From Trichoderma breve (taxonomy: Eukaryota; Ascomycota; Sordariomycetes; Hypocreales; Hypocreaceae), in the NCBI RefSeq assembly GCF_028502605.1, contig NC_079232.1, positions 4,650,001-4,714,000 of the forward strand: a stretch of 64,000 bases of DNA, given 5' to 3'. Below, one piece after another: positions 35,177-47,800 of this stretch. The first letter of the stretch is position 1. Every line of letters starts with the position of its first letter. A program made the translations under genes and the position numbers. The notes below the pieces were generated by a model. That model searched no databases and had not been told where the DNA came from. It worked only from the letters and a program-made list of their open reading frames with translations.

Positions 35177-35419
35177 AGTCGTCGCATAAAAGATGGACTA
35201 AAAAGCGGGATATGTACGATATGTATGGGAGGACAGCAGCGCTTGTATGAATAGATGTGATACGCAAAATCACCCTGACGAAAGACATCTTTGGATCAAA
35301 CGAAAATAAACATATAGACATAAGTACCTAAATAGATAGTTCTACCAATTTCTTCCAAATAAGCTCCAATTGTACATTTTTCATCCTTGTCTCAGGGGTA
35401 GCTATTATCACGATCCCAT
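35177..35419. terminator. Shared 3' region of MTG2 and TRM4
   Basis: Two convergent genes end 243 bp apart. The spacer is AT-rich with AATAAA at 35305-35310 on the plus strand. Transcripts probably overlap or end close together. No dedicated terminator structure is visible. Confidence 0.4.
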
Positions 35420-38024
35420 TTAATCAGATCCTTCTGGGGTGGGAATATCCTCCAGGTCAATCTCCTGCTGTTCCTCCTCCTGCTGCTGTTCTTCAGCCTC
35501 CTTCTTCTCCTTCCTCTGCAGACTAATGTTAATCAACGGCGAAGTGTCGTTAAACACCCTCAGCAGCATCGCCGACCGATCCTCCTTGGGCAGCATCAGG
35601 TTCAGCGAATGGATGCTCTTCCACAGCGGAAGCGCCATCCTCTCCTGCCACTCCTGGTCGTCGCCCTCGGGCTCGACCCTCAGCACGCAGCATCCCATGC
35701 CAATGTCGCGCACCCTCTCGCCAATCTCCTCAAAGTTCTGCCACCCGCCGTCGCTGATCTTGGGGAACATCTCAATCAGGAGCTTATGCAGCGTCTCCTT
35801 GTTGCGCAGTCGCACGATTCGGGTCTCGCCAACGTAGCCTTGCAGGATGGGCATGCCTTCGGCCTGGATGCGCCAGCGGCAAACCTCGGCCGAGGGCGCG
35901 TCCTGCTTCATGAACATGCGGACACCGCCGTGGATGAATTTCAGGCCTCGGCCCTCGTTCTCCGTGAGGATGTCACGCATCAAGGCGGTGGTGTAGTAGA
36001 TGGCCTTGGCAGGCTCTCCCATCTCATTTCTCACCATGTATCGGTTGGTGGGGAAGCGGCTGGACAATTTATAAAACTCCTTAATGTTCTGGATGGTCGG
36101 GTGCTCGGGATCGAGATACTTGAAGGGCTCCTCAACTGGCCCATTTCTCTTGGGCTTGCCTGGACGGTCCTCGCGTTGTGTGGTAGGGGCGGGAACGGGA
36201 GTGGCGGCTGCTGAGCTTTCCTCTCCAGTTTTGGTCTTCTTGGCTGGTTGCTCTGCACCATCGTCAGTCTCCAGGGGGCGCTTGCTAGCGGCTGGGGAGG
36301 CATCGTCCATTGGCTCATCCTCCTTCTTTTCTTCCGCTGCGGTAGACTCCTCTGGCTTTGCCTCGGTAGCAGGAGCGGCGAGGGTCTCAGAGGCTTCGTT
36401 CGACTGGGCAGCCTCCTTTGCCTCGTTCTCAGGCTTCGCCTTGAACTCAGACTTCTTCTCCAAAACGGTGATGAAGAAGCCACCAGTATCCTGCAGGTGA
36501 GGGTAGACTCGCATGCAACGCTCCAAAGGCAGGTTGGTCCCCGCAGGGTCTGGGAACATGGATGACTGAAGTCGTCCAGGAATCACACCTTCGTTGCTCT
36601 CCTTGGCGAACTTCTCGACCTCCTCCCATGAGCTCCAAATCCTAGCGCTCTTGTCCATAATTTTCCACGTCTTCAGACCGGGTCGTCGCACGAGGCCAGG
36701 GAGTTGGTCACTAGAGTCAACAATCTCAACATTGTCCAAGCCACCACATCTCTCAATGGCAGCAGCAATGATCGATTCATTCTCAACTGGGTTCATGCTG
36801 CATGTGGAGTACACAACGCGGCCACCAACTTTGAGGAGCTGCAGGGCTCGGACCAGGATACGGATCTGGGTGACGTGCAGTCCCAAGGCGCTACCCGGCT
36901 GCCAGTCCTTCCACAGGTTAGCATTCTTTCGTGCTGTTCCGTCTCCGGAGCAAGGAACGTCGGCCAGAATTCTGTCAAATTTAAGGTAGACAGGCTTGTT
37001 GTCGGTCGAAGGCAGCTTGATAGAGGGGAACTGGGTGGCATCGTGGTTCATCACAAGGAGGTTAGGCGATGACAGTCTCTTAAGCTGATGGACAAGAAGA
37101 TGACCACGCTTGTAATCCGCATCGTTGGCGATCAACAGGCCCGTGGCGCGACCGGCGTCAGAAGGGTCGGCCTCGAGATCGGCTTCGGCTTCGTCCTTGG
37201 TCTCGGAACCGAGGTCCAAACCATCCTCCTTGGCGAATTCTCGCAGAACCTTCCTCACGCGAGACTCTTCGCCGACGTGGAGCATCTCCAGCAGCTGAGC
37301 AGACTTGCTTCCCGGCGCGGCGCACATGTCCAGCACAGTCATGCCTGGTCGGAGATCCATCAGAAGAGGAGGGATCATGCTGACGACTTCCTGTCTGCTG
37401 ATGTTGCCGACACTGGTTTCGGAGACGAGGAACTTTTGGAAGGCCGCAAAGGGCGGGAACTTGCGAACAACGTTCTTGGGCGTAGTCATCCACCAAGCGA
37501 GTTCGTCGGGGTACCAGGACACAGGCTGGGGAGGGTCGACGGGGCGGCCATCCGTGTGTTCAATCTTGACGATTTCGGGAATGTATCGGGATCGCAGAAG
37601 TCTCTCGACGGCGAGCGCATGGCTATGCGACAAAGTTTAGCGTTGAGCGCAGGTAATCAGACCGACGTAAAAGGAAGAGTTGGGAAAAATCAGCATGAGA
37701 GCGCAAAGCACAACGTACCCCTTGGAACCGCAGAAGCGGAAGCTGTTGGGAAGCTCTCGCTTCAATGCGTCCCAGAATTGCGTCTTCTCCTCCTCGGGAA
37801 GCTGCAGCAGCGAGTCGTAAAACTCCTGGAGCTTCTGATTCTCCTTCTTGAGAGCAGGGTAGTCTCTCCAGCTTTGGCCGCGATCACCGCCTCCTCCGCG
37901 TCCACCACCGCCTCCACGACGTCCTTTTCCCTATATATGAAGAATAAATCATCAGTATTTGACAATTGCTTTCAATTGAATCCGCTGGTTCCTCGATGAA
38001 ACTCACTCTGAATTTCTTGCCCAT
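35420..38024 (-). CDS. TRM4: tRNA (cytosine-5)-methyltransferase, NSUN2/TRM4 type
   Basis: Three exons read leftward: 38024-38007 (only 18 nt, MGKKFR), 37930-37719 and 37622-35420; 810 residues. The short first exon is required to join the ATG to the RGG-rich start (GKGRRGGGGGRGGGGDRGQ) of exon 2; introns are phase 0 and phase 2. RsmB/Nop2-Sun catalytic domain: SAM-binding LDMCAAPGSK (174-183), DVPCSGDG with C301 (the PC motif) and YSTCSMNPVENE with C351 (the nucleophilic TC motif). Both cysteines needed for m5C chemistry are present. A Lys/Glu/Ala-rich disordered linker is followed by the eukaryotic NSUN2 C-terminal domain (LPLWKSIHSLNLMLPKEDRS) and an acidic tail. It methylates cytosines of tRNAs in the nucleus. 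Confidence 0.95.
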
Positions 38025-39643
38025 CGTTGCGATTTGACCTGCTGGCGTTTGGAGCTTGTGATGGTTGGAAATTTTACAGGATAGAAAATCTGGATGCCCC
38101 GCTATATCGCGGGTAGAATGCGCTAAAGCCAGAGGGTGGGTGGCGCCAAACCTCCAAACTCAAAGACTAAGGGCGCTAAGGAATGCAGGTTGGTAGCATT
38201 TGATCCATCCATTGATTGACGATGGATGCCTACAGCCGTAGAATTCAAATAATATGGATGGATCGTGGATATGGATGGTGAATGTAGGCTCATCCAGAGG
38301 AAAACGTTTTCGAGGTTTACTTTCATATCATCTGTTGTAGGCCTTGTAAAACACCTATAGGGTATCTCTCTCATAGCTACGATAGATGTAATTAATAAAG
38401 CTTCACACGATGAGGTACATTCACTCTCTATTCTACAGCTAAAGTCACCTCCTCCTGGCCCTCCTTTCGAACACTTTCTGATGATTGTACCAACAGGTCA
38501 TTGTTGACAAAAGAGGCCCGGTGGCATCGTAGATAAGTTGAATGTAGTAGATTGCTTGCCGTTGTGTTTCAGGCCATGTATATGAAAGGGTTGAAGATCG
38601 TCTGGACAATGTATTGGCTCGACAATCATTACGTGATGTTAGCTAGGAGTTGGAAGATACCTAATACAATACAACATGCTTTTGGTTGCCCTTGTCCTCG
38701 CCTCACAACACATCTGACGCCAAAGAGGTGCTGGCAAGCGATATCGAGGCCATCAAATCTTACGCAAAAACAGGGCGGAAGGGGTTGAGCTCGATCAGAC
38801 CTTGGATACCAGATTCAAATTGTCATCGAAATGATCAATGGGACACTGGTGATTATTCATTGACCGTTGATCATTGCTTCGATGTAAGAAAAGATAGATG
38901 GATATAACCTTCAGGGCCAGCTACCATCCAGCAGCGACAGACGACTGCAAGACTGCCTCGATCGTGATCTTGGCAAGACGTTGACCAACTTTCTTTGGAA
39001 CTTCAACACCTTTGCAAATTTGGACTACAATCTCCTTTACCAATATGTTTTTATGAGATCAACTGATCATCCCAGTCTGCCTGATCTATCATTCGACTGG
39101 CGTATATTCTAGCACCATTGATCCTTTATCACGGGTTCCATTTCCCGGCTGCCGTCTTGAATGGCGTACTGATTATGCCTTGATTTCAAATACAAGATAT
39201 TTTTAATAACAATTGAGCGATTAGTTGGGCTGACAACCTTTAGAACATTTTGTACTCCAACCATCGGCGATCCGAAGCTCCCATCCTCCTCTCATCAGGC
39301 ATCCATCTCAGCCTCACCTCAGGAGTAATGCCATCAACTCCAGTTGACGCAAGAAAAAGTCCCTCTACAAACACGACTGACCAACTGCAAGTACAGTCAC
39401 CTCATCTTCCCCCCAACGATACATCACTTACAGTACCTATACCTTCAATTCACCCTCACTTCAGCCCTCCAGGCAGCAGCCTCACCTGCCCATTTTCACC
39501 GCCCTCCTCCTCCCCGCGCACAGACCACTCTGCCCAACTATATAACCCTCCTCCTCCCTCTTCCCTTTCGATTCGCTTTTCTTCCTTTCTTCTGTATACT
39601 TACCTTGCTCCAGCACCTTATCTGAGCTCAAGAATTCAGAGTG
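38025..39643. other. Intergenic region upstream of TRM4
   Basis: AT-rich near 38.2-39.2 kb, then C/T-rich at 39.39-39.6 kb. No frame with convincing protein composition and no RNA gene seen. Confidence 0.5.
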
Positions 39644-40078
39644 CTAGTGTGGAGGGCCTGCATTGCACATCGCGGAGTCACTCCTTGCTCCATTGTCCTT
39701 CGGGGCCATGGGAGGCGCAATTTTTGATTTTGAAGGCTTCGGCTTTTTGTTTTCGTTGTGTTGCTTCTGCTTGCGGGAGCCACGAAGAAGACGTTTCGTG
39801 AATATGAGAAGGATGCTGTGAGGTTGTGCTGTGAGGTGTCTCGTAGTCGTGTAGAACGGCCAATAGCAAACAGATTTCGAGGCGCTCGAGTTCCGGTGCC
39901 ATTTTGCGTTGGGTTTGTTCGTCGACTTCGCCAAGTTGCTGCGCGTCCAGTTCGTGACGTCCAACGTTGTTGGTATGATGTTGGTGTCTCCCTCTCTGGA
40001 GTGCTCGATGGACGCCTTGGCAAACTGCAGCATCTTGTATTCGATCTCTCTTTTGGTGAGTGGTACATAGTTTCTCAC
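39644..40078 (-). other. Uncertain open frame downstream of UTP21
   Basis: A minus-strand frame begins protein-like (DDVRNYVPLTKREIEYKM, FAKASIEHSREGDTN) but its second half is poor. A different frame over the same DNA reads well there instead (MAPELERLEICLLLAVLHDY, within 39680-39910). A small gene with an intron or a frameshift between these frames is possible, as is extended UTP21 3' UTR. I do not recognise either segment. Confidence 0.25.
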
Positions 40079-40194
40079 ATCATCCTTGTCGAGTCACATC
40101 GTGCACATCATAAATGAACTTTGACAGATCACATGCATTATTTTCATCCGCTCCTCTATCCATCTATTATGTACCTTTTAAAAACCACAGCTCA

Positions 40195-43100
40195 TCACGT
40201 CCTTGGGCTTCTCAAAAAGCTCACCACGCCGCTGCAATATCCAACCAAATCATCCAGCCTGTTGCATTCCTTCTCCTGCTGTCCCTTCCACTCCTCAAGA
40301 GCCTTGAGCAGCGTCTTGTTTTCCATCACCATATCAAAGTGAAGTCGGAGGAACACCGTCATCCACGCTTGCGTCAGCTCGTAATCCTTTCGCGCTTGTA
40401 ACCGTGTTGTAAGAGCTCGGATAAAGTGGAGGAGCTCGTTGGAATCGTCATCCTCGCCCAGGGAAAGCGACCGAAGCTCAAGATCCGCAGTCGAGGGAGA
40501 GAGAGATTTGAGGTGCTCAATGAAATCATCATCTGGTTAGAAGAGGAGAGTGTCAGTGTTTGTAGCTTTGTAATGTCTAGAAAGAAAAAAGAACTTACAG
40601 TTGCCGTCGGCAGCGCCAGCACGCAGCTTCGACGTGAATGTTTCCTCAAATCGAGCCTTGTCGTATCTACTGATACGAGACTTGCTCCCGTTTTCTGGTT
40701 CATCTGATCCGTCCTTGGTCCCAGGCACCTGTGCCCCGGATGTGGATGGCAGGAAGAAGGGTGCCTTTTCGGGGAGCTTGGGTGCCTCCGTCGGCTTATT
40801 ACGCTCCTTGATCAGATCCAGATGGAGAAGCGTCTGCCATCTGCTCTTAGGAACCAAACTGAGCGTCATCAGGTCAGCACTGATTTGATCGACGGTAGGC
40901 GCGACGACGCCAACGTCCTCTTCTGCCTTGTCCTCCTCAAATGCTGCCTCCAGCAAGCCGAGGTTTCCTTCTCCGGACGTCGTAGGGGCAGTCACCAAGC
41001 CAATTTCAGCTTCGGATATCTGGCGAGTTGGGACATGTTTATACAGAGCCTTGTTCGTCCATATCGTAACACCAGGGCTGTCCTCCAAAGCAGCAGCCAG
41101 GTACTCGCCTGTGTATGACATGGCCACAGCTTTGCACGGCTTCTCCAGTCGAATAGCGTCGATGAGATGGCTGGTGGGAAGATCCCATATCCTTATGACG
41201 GAATCGCGAGAGGCGGCAATGATCCACCTTCCGTCATTTGAAAAGCAAAAGTCGTTGATGACATCCTTGGGACCCCAGAATTCTCGAATGGTCTTTTTTG
41301 TTTCCAGGTCGACAACTCGAATGGACAGGTCATCGCAAGAAAAGGCCAAGAGGTTGTTGGCAGGGTGATAACGGCAGCCAGTCGGGAATGTCATGGGCGC
41401 CCAGTCCAACTGCTCCAAGAGGGTTCCAGTCAAGAAATCCCAAAACTTGATCTTGCCGTCTAGCGCACAAGACACCACAGTCTTGTTCATGGAATCAACA
41501 ACTAGGCCTGTGATCGCCTGGGTATGCTTGCCAACACCGGCGGGATACTTTCGGTTGCCTTCGCTTTGAAGCTGAACAACGTCATCTGCCTGTCGAAGCT
41601 GCTGCATTTTCAGCTGACGGGCTTGTGCTGGCGTCAACTTGGAGGGGAAGCGTTGGCGGTGGACACCAGACTGAAGATTGTACATGTCGATACCACCAGC
41701 CCCGGAGCCGACCAACGCAAATGTTCCACAGGGACTAATAGCAACGGTTGTGACGTTGGTGCCATCGCCAGTTGGGAATGCCCAGCGCCCAGCTCTCTTT
41801 CGACCCCAGAACCAGGTACGGGCGAAAGGGTCGCCTTTATGGGCAGTGACTACACTCTCCCAGCCCGTCATCCCGCTAATCTCCGCGTCCATCTTCTTCT
41901 TGGGGTCCCGTCCTTTCTGCCAAATCTCCTGCTTGCCAGGCAAGGCGCCAATGCCACCATCGCGGTTAAGTGAAGTGGCAATGCATGTGATTTCGGGGGC
42001 TTTAAGGTCCTCCAGTGTTGTCGTTGGGCCATGCGCGAGAGCATTGCTAGCCAGGATGCCAATCTTCTTCGCCTTCTTCCGTATGTTACCCTGGCTCAGC
42101 TCTGTGCTCTGACCATCGCGACGCATACTCCATCCCCAGAGACTTCTATCCTTGCCGCCACTGATGATCCATTTATTTCCAGCTTCAGCACCATCGAAAT
42201 CGGAGGGCAAGAATTGGAGGCAGTTTACAGGACCAGAATGTCCGCTCCGGGAGTGCAGGATCCTTGGAATAGGAGAGAAAGGCGTCTCATCAAAGATCCA
42301 TGACTTGAGCGAGTTGTCTCGGCCGCTAGACACAATGACTGCCTGACCAGCCAAAAATTCAACTTTGCTGATGCCACCGCGCACGTCACCGCCCTCACCT
42401 GAAGGTGGGTTGTGGGCACTTCGAAGGACTCCCATCACACGACCTCCCTTATTCAGATCCCAAAAGGTAATATCGCCTGAGGATGGTGTAGCTGTGGCCA
42501 TGACGCCGTCCTTTCTGCCATCATGTCCAGCTCCCATACCATCGGTTCTGAATGATATCGAAGTAATGGGGGCCTCTGGGCTTCCAGCTTCGACTTGGAG
42601 AGCGCGCTTATCGGTTAGAACATTGGTGATGACTAGGGTACCGCTTGAGTAGGCGATGGCCAGCAAGGAGAGGGCTGGAGTGGGTTCGAGACAAGTTACG
42701 GAGCCAGAGTCAGGAGAAGGAGGTAAAATGGTGTATATCAGTTTTCCAGTGCTGACGTTCCAGATCTCGACCCAACCATCTTTGCGACCAACGAAGATCT
42801 TGTTGAGGAATGTAGGCATAGTGACGACGCCGCTCGTGATCTCATGGCCGCCTTTGGCAGCAGCCATGGTGTGGATAGTAGTGTAATGCTCGAGTGTGGC
42901 GGTTTTGAAAACCTCAATCCTCGTCTTGGCGCAAGCGATGAACCAGCTTCCAAAGATAGTGATTTGCTGGATTGGCTCTGTCAAGTCGCTGGGGAGAGCT
43001 ACCTCATCAACCTTTCTACCTCTTTGGAAGACCCATAGGCCTTGAGGCTCGCCATCCTGCGATCCACCCCATGCGGCAAAGACCTTCTTTCCCCAGGCAT

Positions 43101-43466
43101 ACGTAGCAGTGATATCCGCGAGCGTCTGCGGCCGGGTGACAAAGACTAGGTTGAGACCTCGGAGCAAATCGTAGGTCTGGAGAGACCGGCCGACCGATGT
43201 TGTAATTTGGAAAGTAGTCTTTCCCAATGGAAAAGACGTAAAAGGAATACTCGATGGAGAGACGAGGCCGACAGTCTACAGGATGAGCAGTTAGAAACAC
43301 GCATCTAGTTGCTAAAAGCTGTTTTTCATAGGAAGAGCGCATCGCATATACGTACTCGGAAAGGAGCAAAGATTCGAGAGGAATTGCTTGAGACTTGAGG
43401 CGCATTGGCCAAAGTCGACACTTTCTGGCGCTTTGCCAGCGGCCCATCGGGATCGGAATGCGGCAT
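40195..43466 (-). CDS. UTP21: UTP21/WDR36, small-subunit processome WD40 protein
   Basis: Three exons read leftward: 43466-43356, 43275-40599 and 40532-40195, giving 1041 residues. Junctions are phase 0 and phase 1, the second with a CTAACCAG acceptor. Exon 1 supplies the family's N-terminus (SSNSSRIFAPFR) that joins to TVGLVSPSSIPFTSFPLGKT. Two WD40 propellers follow (e.g. HSGPVNCLQFLP, KWIISGGKDRSLWGWSM, HTQAITGLVVDSMNKTVVSC, DGRWIIAASRDSVIRIWDL). The C-terminal Utp21 domain starts about residue 800 and includes RYDKARFEETFTSKL and DLELRSL. It is a UTP-B component acting on the 35S pre-rRNA in the nucleolus. The last exon would be lost by a single-frame call; without it the conserved C-terminal domain is truncated. 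Confidence 0.95.
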
Positions 43467-44893
43467 CTTTACGCTGGTGTTGTGCAGCGTTTCGCGATTC
43501 GTCGTCGGGAGCAGCACTCACTTGTTCGTGGATCTGTAAATTTTTGGCGGTGATGGATACTGCCGTTTTCTGCCGCTTACTTAATGAGCAGCTAGCCATG
43601 ACAAGTGGCTGGACCGCATGTCCCCGCCACATGACACCGCCACATGCCCTCCAAGTCTGTAGACGATGTGTGTAAGGATTTCATCCCAAATGTGTGGCAC
43701 CAATTATTTCCCTTCCTCTTGTGATCTATATGCGCAGCATCATATTGATCGACGACAGATGCCCTCGGCTGCTTGGAATCATCTGCATAGGTGCTCTTTG
43801 ATGCGAGATACGTACATACATGCTTACGGCAAGATCTCAAGGTTCTGCAAAGTGTCACTAAATACCACAAAGCTTCAACTTCGTATTAACCTTCAGCAAA
43901 CTCTCTTTGATCGCCATAGAGCCAACCACACGTGTCGGACGACCACCTTTTTTCAATGGATTTGAATCCTCGGTGCGGTTACACAGACGGCATCTGCTGC
44001 CTCTCCGGTGTTGCAGGCTAAAAAACCTCATTACAGTGCTCCGTATATATGATCCATCCCCAGACTGCAGCGCAAATCAATGAGATAAAGAGACCCTCAT
44101 AGCACAGGTTTGTCATAGCAGCTCGACGACGGCCTCACCGCCAAGTGGATTTAGACGTCAAATAGTGATTCTGTTGGTTGGTTTCGCTCAGACTTGTCCC
44201 CTTGCAGCCCCAGGACATCAATTTCCATTCGCCAATTGGACTTTTGCCCCTCCATTGCAGCTTGTTCCCTCTTTTTCTCTTACTTGGTGCCAAGCATATC
44301 CTTGCTCAGCTCCCCGATTTGCCCCTCGTTTAGCTGACGCTGCATGTGGCTTGAGCCAATTATATCTCAGCAATCGCCAAAAGGGACCGTCCAGAAGCCT
44401 AGAGAAGAAGAAAAAAAAAATTATTCCAAGGACGCCGCCACACAGACCGTCTCTGGAGCGACTCCAGTAGCAAGTTACACTTTTGATAAGGTTCGTTGTA
44501 GGTACATATATGCACTGAGGAAGGAATGCTCTTCAATTCTACATCTCCTATCTAAACGCTCTACTTCTTTCAATCCAGCCCCCATTCATTATCTTGATTC
44601 AATTCCAGCCCCCACGTGTCTTGCTGCAGCGTGTAAACTCGCCGCTCTCGGATGATGTCACCGCCCGCCCGTGTCTAGCACCGGATGATTGCAGCCAAGC
44701 TCCTGCAAAATACTTGTACCCATATTGACCGCACAGAGTGGGTTCCTCCCGGATCCCGTTCGGCGAGAGACTCCAGTCTTTTCTTTTCCTTTCCTCCTGC
44801 TTACCTCCAGACCGTTAGCCGATAGACTATCTCCCCTCCGCCAGCCCGCCCAAGGCTTCTTTCTGCTGGCAAGCCTCCGCCACTATCCAAATC
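43467..44893. other. Divergent promoter region between UTP21 and VIP1
   Basis: A 1.4-kb spacer. Near VIP1 there are C/T-rich tracts (44770-44815) typical of a leader, and TATATATG at 44044-44051. Short frames are not protein-like. Confidence 0.55.
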
Positions 44894-47800
44894 ATGGACC
44901 CTTCCAGTGCCAGCCTCAGCGATCCCGCCATGGGGAACGAAGAGGCTCCGCTGCCACCACCATCGGAAGCCTCGTACGACGCCAGTGCCGCCAATTCCTC
45001 GCCGAACACCTTGCCGTCCCAGCCATCGAGACAATCCCGCAGCGTGTCTGTTTCCTCCTTCACGGGCTCAGTCAGCAGCAAGAGCCGCTATGCCGAGCCG
45101 GGCACCTCCGACATCCACGCCGAACGATCTAGCTTCTCTAGCAGCCCTCACTCTTCCACTTTTCTCAAAGGTGCTCGATCGATGAGTTCGTACAGTCGAC
45201 GACACTCGGCCGCTTCAGAAGCCCTGACTGAGGAACTCTACTTGGGAGAATCTCAGCAGGAGCAGGTCTTCTCTGACAACGATACTCCTCGGATGCGCCC
45301 CAACCCAGAAGTTCCAGCCAACCACTCGGCTCTCCCCGAACCCGCTCTGACTACCAGGTCGTCGTTTTCAGATTCTCATTCAATTCGATCGAAGCGTCTG
45401 TCGGGAACATCGTTGTATTCATTGGCTTCGGCACGTGGCGTCATCATCAGCCCATCGCAATCGCAACCCAATCCTGCGTCTGATCAAGGACCGCCTCCGC
45501 GATCGGTACCGAGTCTGATGTCGTCCGGAAAAGGGCCAGCCTCGGCCCAACCTGAAGCTGCATTGTCTAGCGTCACCGTCACCACTTCTTCAGGCAGCCA
45601 GTCGGGACATGGATCGCCTAATACTCACAGTCTCGCGGCCAGAGACTCGCAACCGCCGCATCTTGATCTCGTCAGGCGAAACCAACGATCCGAAACCATG
45701 CGAAGTACTCAGCCCGATCGTTCTCGGAGTAGAGCAAAGAGACGGTTCAGCGGAAGCACTGCATACAGCAGTCAGAGCCCAAGCAGTGAACGAGGACCGC
45801 ACCATCGAGAGAAAGAAGAAGGTTCGTGTGGAATCGATTGTCGATCGGGCAAGTCTCCCACGTTGGATTGTACATTGTAGCTGACAACTATGCTTCAGTC
45901 AAACCTGCGCCGCTAGGTGTTATTGGCATTTGCGCTCTCGATATCAAGGCCAGAAGCAAGCCGAGCCGGAACATTCTGAATCGCCTTATAGCGAACCGCG
46001 AGTTCGATGTGGTGGTTTTTGGTGACAAAACCATTCTCGATGAAGGTATGCCATTTCTTCGATTTCACCAGCCTCGGATTAGGAAAAAAAAATACAGGTC
46101 GTCTTTAATGTTTTCTTGAAAAGGATGGTGGTACTAACAGAAAATTTTTCGTATAGAGGTTGAAAATTGGCCAATGTGGTGAGCAATTCCCTTCTCGGTC
46201 AGCGTAAAGAGGATAGTGGCATGATCCCCTTGGCGTATCAACCAGATGACAAAAACAACAGACCACAGAACACGCAATATTGGCTAACAGTTTTCAGTGA
46301 CTATTTAATATCATTCTACTCGGATGGGTTTCCTTTGGAAAAGGCTATTGCATATATAAAGACGAGGAAGCCCTTCTGCGTCAACGATGTGCCGATGCAA
46401 AAGATCCTTTGGGACAGGCGTGCGTGCTTGCGTCTGCTGGACAAGATTCAGGTTCGCACGCCAAAGCGGCTTGAAGTGACGCGGGACGGTGGCCCAGAGG
46501 TTCTCACCCCAGAAATGTCAAAATATATCAAGGAAGTGTCTGGGGTGACACTGGAACCCGCTGACCCCGAAAATACTCCACCACCAAAGAAAGTTGAACT
46601 TATAGACGACGGAGACGTTCTCAGTGTTGATGGAGCCCTTCTCAAGAAGCCCTTTGTAGAGAAACCAATCAGCGGCGAGGATCACAACATCATCATATAT
46701 TTTCCAAAGAGCTCTGGAGGAGGAGCACGGAAGCTGTTCCGAAAAGTTGGAAACAAGAGCTCTGAATACATTCCCGAGCTCAACGTCCCCAGAGCCATCT
46801 CCGAACCCGAAGGCAGCTACATCTACGAAAGCTTTATGGAAGTGGATAACGCGGAAGATGTCAAGGCTTATACTGTTGGCCCTCAGTACTGCCATGCGGA
46901 AACCCGCAAGTCTCCAGTTGTCGATGGCATCGTTAGACGAAACACGCACGGCAAGGAGCTGCGCTATGTGACGAGTCTCGGTGCGGAAGAGCGAGAAATT
47001 GCTCGCAAGATTTCGACTGCTTTTGGACAGAGAGTCTGCGGATTCGATTTGCTCAGAGCTTCGGGAAAGAGCTATGTCATTGATGTCAACGGCTGGAGCT
47101 TTGTCAAGGACAATGAGGACTATTACGAGCATTGCGCCAGTATTCTTAAGGATGTCTTCATCAAAGAACGAATTCGCCGTGGCGGCATAACACCGCCGCC
47201 AGTTGCTTCTCCCGCCCCGTCTTCGGATGCCGACCCTATCGCAAAAGCAGGACAGACGATTACGGAGCACGAGCAATCAGGAGGCACAAACACCACCGGG
47301 GCTACCACCAGCCAGCCCATATCTGCGGCGAAGCCAAACAACAGCACGACGCAAGCTGAACAACCCAGTCAAGCTGAGTCCGCGCTAGTCCCCCCTAGCG
47401 GTACGGCATCGCCAACCATAGAGAGTGCGCGGACGTCCGTTGGCCAGAGCTCGGCAGGGAGCCCCTTGCTTCCACAGCCGCTGCTACCGCCTTCAGATGT
47501 TTTGTCACCCAGCGTTTTGTCATCAACTCCCAGGTCCAGCAAGGATGCATCACAATCTCCTGCTGGTCCATCAGCGCAGGAAGAGGACGTGGCTGAACCT
47601 ACGCCTCCCCCTCCTCCTCCTCCAAAGCACTCGTGGAAGTTGAAGGGTATGGTTTCAGTTATCAGGCATGCGGACAGGACTCCCAAGCAAAAGTACAAGT
47701 TTACTTTCCACACTGAGCCTTTTATCGACCTCCTTAAAGGCCACCAGGAAGAAGTGCTCCTTATTGGAGAGCCTGCCCTGGCGAGCGTGATACAGGCCGT

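Noticed and set aside
37088..37999. 303-codon plus-strand frame
   Set aside because: Antisense to TRM4 and spanning its introns; a shadow of the real coding frame.
46167..46297. Continuation of the large VIP1 frame upstream of 46298
   Set aside because: This part is intron: it starts with GTGAGC, ends in TTTTCAG, and its translation ([15 protein letters not shown]...) is unlike the family. Splicing restores the conserved motif.
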